From: Drosophila pseudoobscura
Taxonomy: Eukaryota > Arthropoda > Insecta > Diptera > Drosophilidae
Direction: 5' to 3'
Assembly: GCF_009870125.1 (NCBI RefSeq)
Contig: NC_046683.1
Coordinates: 65,859,869-65,923,868 of the forward strand
Length of the DNA: 64,000 nt
In this document: positions 60,684-64,000 of the stretch, one piece after another
How the letters are laid out: each line of letters begins with the position of its first letter
Numbering within the stretch: the first letter of the stretch is position 1
The notes under the pieces: generated by a model
What the model saw: only the letters and a program-made list of their open reading frames with translations
Database searches by the model: none
Told to the model about the DNA's origin: nothing
Translations under genes and position numbers: made by a program

Positions 60684-61689
60684 GAGATGAGATTCCTCCA
60701 TGCATTCGGCTATGGATGTTTTTTTTTTTTGGTAGCTTAACTTTGTGTCTAGGTTTTTTAAGAAAATATACAAAATTAAATGAAATGCAAGCATTTGATA
60801 AACTAATCTCATTGTTCTAACTGGCGTAGATGGTTGATAGTGCGAGAAGTGCGAGAGGAGAGCCCAGTTTGTTTCTTCAGTCATTTGTTTGTCAAAACTG
60901 AAGCAGAAACGGGCCTCTCTTTTGGGAGAAGATTAGGAAATAGACATGAATACAAATATTTCGCAAGAGTCTACAGAATAACTCCTGCTCTTCCTTCCAG
61001 AGATTAACCAAAAGACCAAAGGCATTTGTTCAGAAGGATCTTTATATCAAGCTGATCATTAAATCATTTCAAGGAAACTTTTCAACCTAACATCAAGGGA
61101 ACTTCAGAATGCTTTATAGACCACAAGTAGAACTGGTTCCCATCATATACAAGAAAAATAAAGGAATTCCCCATTAAAATCAGATCGATGAATCATTTAA
61201 AAGCTGAACTCATTCAAGTTAACAAGGGCTCCCACCTTCAAGATCATAATTATCCCATGGTAGCATTTATATAAATATCGAATTTATAAACACACTCCGT
61301 TTTATGCCAGCGAAGATCCTGTTCCAAAAACGTGTTCCATTCTCCTATCGAAATGAACAAAAGCACGACTTGATGCCTTTCATTAACTCTCTTTTGGAGA
61401 AAGATCCCCACAACGATGACATAAGAAAGCCAATCGGCATTTCGTTGTATGAAAAGTACATTTATTTTATTTACGATTAGGTTTACTTTATTTGTATGCA
61501 TGGTCGTATGGTATGGATAGTATGGAATTATGGAATTATCTAAGTAAAACGGGTTAAACGTTGTTGAGTGCAGCAGCTTGATGCTGTTGTTGTTGTTGTT
61601 GTGTTGTTGTGGTTTGGATGGACTAGATTCGGAGCTGATCTGAGCTGAATGATATACTATAGGTATGTATATGGCACACATCCGTTCCT
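60684..61689. other. Intergenic between the two peptide genes
   Basis: About 1 kb with a TTG/TTGT microsatellite at 61575-61612 and no coding sequence seen. The 3' end of peptide gene 1 has a T-run at 60719-60730 and an ATTAAA-type signal near 60775. Confidence 0.45.
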
Positions 61690-61990
61690 CTAACCCAACA
61701 ATTTCTTCAGCTTGAGCAGCTTCTTCAGCTTGAAGATGGCCTGCGGATCCTGGGGACGCTGCACATCATCGAAAGCCGGCTGATAGATGTTATCTCCGAT
61801 CAAGGACTCATCCACGGGCACTGCAGACACCAGAGCAATGGCCAGCAGGCACACAAACAGGGTCTAAAGTGGGGAAATATTGTATGTAATCCAGTAATAT
61901 TATTGGGGGAGGATACCGAGGAGTACTCCTTCTCATTCTCCTTCGCCTCCAACTCTGATTCCGAAGTCTTACCAAGGCGAGGTACTTCAT
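61690..61990 (-). CDS. Small secreted peptide with amphipathic tail, paralogue 2
   Basis: Exon 1 (61973..61990) encodes MKYLAL; exon 2 (61690..61863) follows a 109 bp intron in phase 0; total 63 residues. The signal peptide (TLFVCLLAIALVSA) is followed by VPVDES, matching VPIEES of paralogue 1. A middle part rich in Asp, Gln and Pro (DDVQRPQDPQ) leads to a strongly cationic tail FKLKKLLKLKKLLG. The gene structure is identical to the other copy and the two are convergent, 1 kb apart, as after an inverted duplication. The first exon is far too short for routine gene finders, so both genes could be missed in annotation. Function is unknown; a membrane-active peptide is inference. Confidence 0.8.
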
Positions 61991-63376
61991 GATTGTTGGG
62001 TGTTGTCTTGGGTAGATGTTGCGCTGGTTAATCCAAAAATTGACTGCAACTGGTAGCTTCTGGGGCCTGTGGCTTTTATAGCACCCAAAAACAGTGGCTC
62101 GAGGGAGATGATGATATGTAAACTGCAGACTGCAGTGGAGAAGTGGACAAATAAGCGATACATAAACAAAACAAAGACAGACACAAAACAAGAAAACCAA
62201 ACAAAACGAAACATGGCCAAAAACATCTGCAGGCCAGAGGCCAGATCGGGGAGGGGGGCAAGGCCCTGTCTGGCAGGTGTCGTGTCTGTCGAGTCGCTGT
62301 GCAAATCAGACTTATGCTCGTCTTTAAACAGCAAAAACTAAACCAACGGCTAAAAGCCCCGAAACCAAAGCCATGCCCTGTTCACTTAGGTGGCATATCT
62401 TCTGTTTATCAGAGGGGGTGGGGGGGAGGTCCACTGAATAAGTTGGATCGTTGATTAAACACTGAGTAATACTAAGTAAATGAAAAAGCTGCTCAACTGA
62501 AGGCCACTCTGGAAGTTGGTCAGGCAAGAAGAAGACTATTGAGATCACACAAAAAAGATTCCACCATTCAGTTATCACTATTATAGGCCCCCTCTAAACA
62601 CTTTAACACCTTCAAGTTCAAGAACGATATTGCGGATATTGTTTACCTTTCCATGCCTGATTGATCAATGGCCAAGCCAATTAAAACAAATGATAGCCGG
62701 ACAGAATGAGAGTGAAGATCAAGATCCATAAATATTTGACACTTCTAATAGCCATCAATCGTGAAGATCCGATCACTAAATCAATACAAAATAAAACAGC
62801 AAAGCAAAGTAAACGTTCGATTTTGAATTCGAGTTTTGGGCTGGGCGGAGGCCAGCATTAGTGCCAAGTCATGCTGGAAGCCAGGTCATCCATGACGATG
62901 AGGTTGCAGCTTATCCGTACTAGAAGAAGAAAAACCGGAAACATTCGCCCAGCAGTCGCAGCCGCAGCCGCTCTAGATATGTTAATTTAATGGATTTTGA
63001 GAATGAACAGATGGCAATGCCACCAGTTGTCACACATTCCGTAAATTGATATAGATATATGCATATACATACATATATTGTAGTAAATGTATACCAAATG
63101 CATATCATATCAAGTATCAGCTGTGTAACAATGGATCATTGTCGTCTGCCTGTAGCTGACCGGTATATTTCCCATGCCCCTGGGGATTTCAATTAAGTTG
63201 GCATGGGCCTGGCTCTGGCCATGTGGAGATGTGTCAATTTGTGTTTAAACTGTTTCGGAGATGGCAATAAATTTTGATTTCGCACAGAAAAGATGATGAA
63301 AGAAAGATATCGTAGTCAACTGTTGCGGCAGGTCTAAGGCGTGGAACCAATGATATAATATATGAATGGTCAAAAC
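61991..63376. other. Long intergenic region, no gene seen
   Basis: Apart from the TATA box of peptide gene 2 this stretch holds a G-rich run (62409-62428) and a CATA/TATA microsatellite (63050-63080). Open frames are short and lack coding character. Confidence 0.45.
62074..62080 (-). promoter_or_regulatory. TATA box of secreted-peptide gene 2
   Basis: TATAAAA on the minus strand, about 35 bp upstream of an initiator-like GCAGTCA and 84 bp upstream of the ATG. Confidence 0.75.
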
Positions 63377-64000
63377 TTATTCATTGTCATCCAGGCTACT
63401 ATCGGAAACATCTTCGGACTCCTCCATCGGAGGCTCTTCCATCGGAGGCTCTTCCATCGGAGGCTCTTCCTGCGGAAGCTCTTCCTTCGGAGGTTCTTCC
63501 TGCGGAAGCTCTTCCTTCGGAGGCACTTCCTTCGGATGCTCTTCCTTCGGAGGCTCTTCCTTCCGAGGCTCTTCCTTCGGAGGCACTTCCTTCGGAGGCT
63601 CTTCCTTCGGAGGCTCTTCCTTCCGAGGCTCTTCCTTCGGAGGCTCTTCCTTCGGAGGCTCTACCTGCTGGGGCTCCTCCACACTGTTATTCAGATCTGA
63701 TTTCACTACATACCCCGGCGGGGTTGTCATGCTAAACTTGATTCTGCAGGTAACCAATTTGATGACCTCCTCGTAAACCTGCACCAGTTCCAGCATTGCC
63801 AGATATCTGCCATCGGGCACGCGAGAGGGAACCAACTTCACATCAATGGCACTGTTCGCCACGTAGTAGAATCCGGGAACGAGCGGACAGGATATGAAGA
63901 AGGTGGATGGCAGCAGACTCTCCCCTTGGCCATGATCCGTTGAGATATTCCGCAGCGAGTCGAGTACCTTGCACAGGTCCATATTCCTCAAGCGCATCAG
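63377..64000 (-). CDS. DUF1091-family protein with acidic repeat tail, partial
   Basis: The gene runs off the right edge; the first Met seen (63997) may be internal. The visible 206 residues start inside a DUF1091 (DM8) domain: DLCKVLDSL, then FFISCPLVPGFYYV, LVPSRVPDGRYLAMLELVQV and CRIKF, which fit the family's conserved Cys-Pro and P-x-G-x-Y pattern. DUF1091 proteins are a large secreted or surface family in flies with no settled biochemical role. The C-terminal half is unusual: about 17 copies of a five-residue Pro-Pro-Lys-Glu-Glu type repeat, ending in an acidic Ser/Asp stretch. Upstream exons would lie outside the window. Confidence 0.75.
   Translation of the reverse strand: MMRLRNMDLCKVLDSLRNISTDHGQGESLLPSTFFISCPLVPGFYYVANSAIDVKLVPSRVPDGRYLAMLELVQVYEEVIKLVTCRIKFSMTTPPGYVVKSDLNNSVEEPQQVEPPKEEPPKEEPRKEEPPKEEPPKEVPPKEEPRKEEPPKEEHPKEVPPKEELPQEEPPKEELPQEEPPMEEPPMEEPPMEESEDVSDSSLDDNE
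63418..63665 (-). repeat. 15 bp coding minisatellite
   Basis: Tandem TCTTCCTTCGGAGGC-type repeat (plus strand) in the DUF1091 gene, encoding the Glu-Glu-Pro-Pro-Lys units. Variants include TGCGGAAGC and TTCCGAGGC. All steps are multiples of 15 bp, so the frame is kept. Confidence 0.9.

Overview
This is a euchromatic window from a Drosophila genome. The evidence is about fifteen multi-exon genes with clear fly orthologues, short introns (mostly about 55-90 bp), fly core-promoter motifs (DRE TATCGATA, motif 1 GGTCACACTG, motif 6) and a LOA-clade non-LTR retrotransposon. The retrotransposon type (bilbo/Trim-like) and the satellite suggest the obscura group, but the species is inference. From memory, many of the right-hand genes are neighbours on D. 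melanogaster 3L (Muller element D).

Layout. 1-6542: the 3' part of an unrecognised multi-pass membrane protein gene, the mitochondrial prolyl-tRNA synthetase ProRS-m (minus), and snurportin (Snup) divergent from it across a short region with two DREs. These are followed by a homologue of DNTTIP1, the MiDAC deacetylase-complex subunit. 6543-8200: relics, namely two coding-like exons of unknown origin and a broken borealin-like pseudogene. 8380-37890: a satellite-like array of roughly 30 kb built from three related unit lengths (313, 182 and 159 bp) that combine into higher-order repeats. Two near-identical copies of a non-satellite spacer with a host-gene-like fragment sit inside it. The second spacer copy is split by an intact 5.5 kb LOA-clade element with a 12 bp target-site duplication and a candidate HDV-like ribozyme at its 5' end.

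38306-59461: a dense housekeeping block. It contains Srp54k (protein targeting), Gen (Holliday-junction/flap nuclease), AlaRS-m (mitochondrial alanyl-tRNA synthetase), Fitm (ER lipid-droplet factor), Gdap1 (outer-mitochondrial GST-like protein), a DHRS4-type dehydrogenase, CHMP2B (ESCRT-III), Prpk (KEOPS kinase), PTCD1 (mitochondrial PPR protein), Asterix (ER membrane-protein chaperone subunit) and the deubiquitinase YOD1. Several gene pairs are divergent or convergent with very short spacers.

59462-64000: a sparser region. It holds two convergent, paralogous genes for tiny secreted peptides with Leu/Lys-rich amphipathic tails, each with its own TATA box, and the 3' part of a DUF1091-family gene with an acidic Pro-Lys-Glu repeat tail. 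The peptide pair, the three-class satellite and the candidate ribozyme are the most promising leads. Exon boundaries were assigned by hand from splice consensus and reading phase; no alignment was run.
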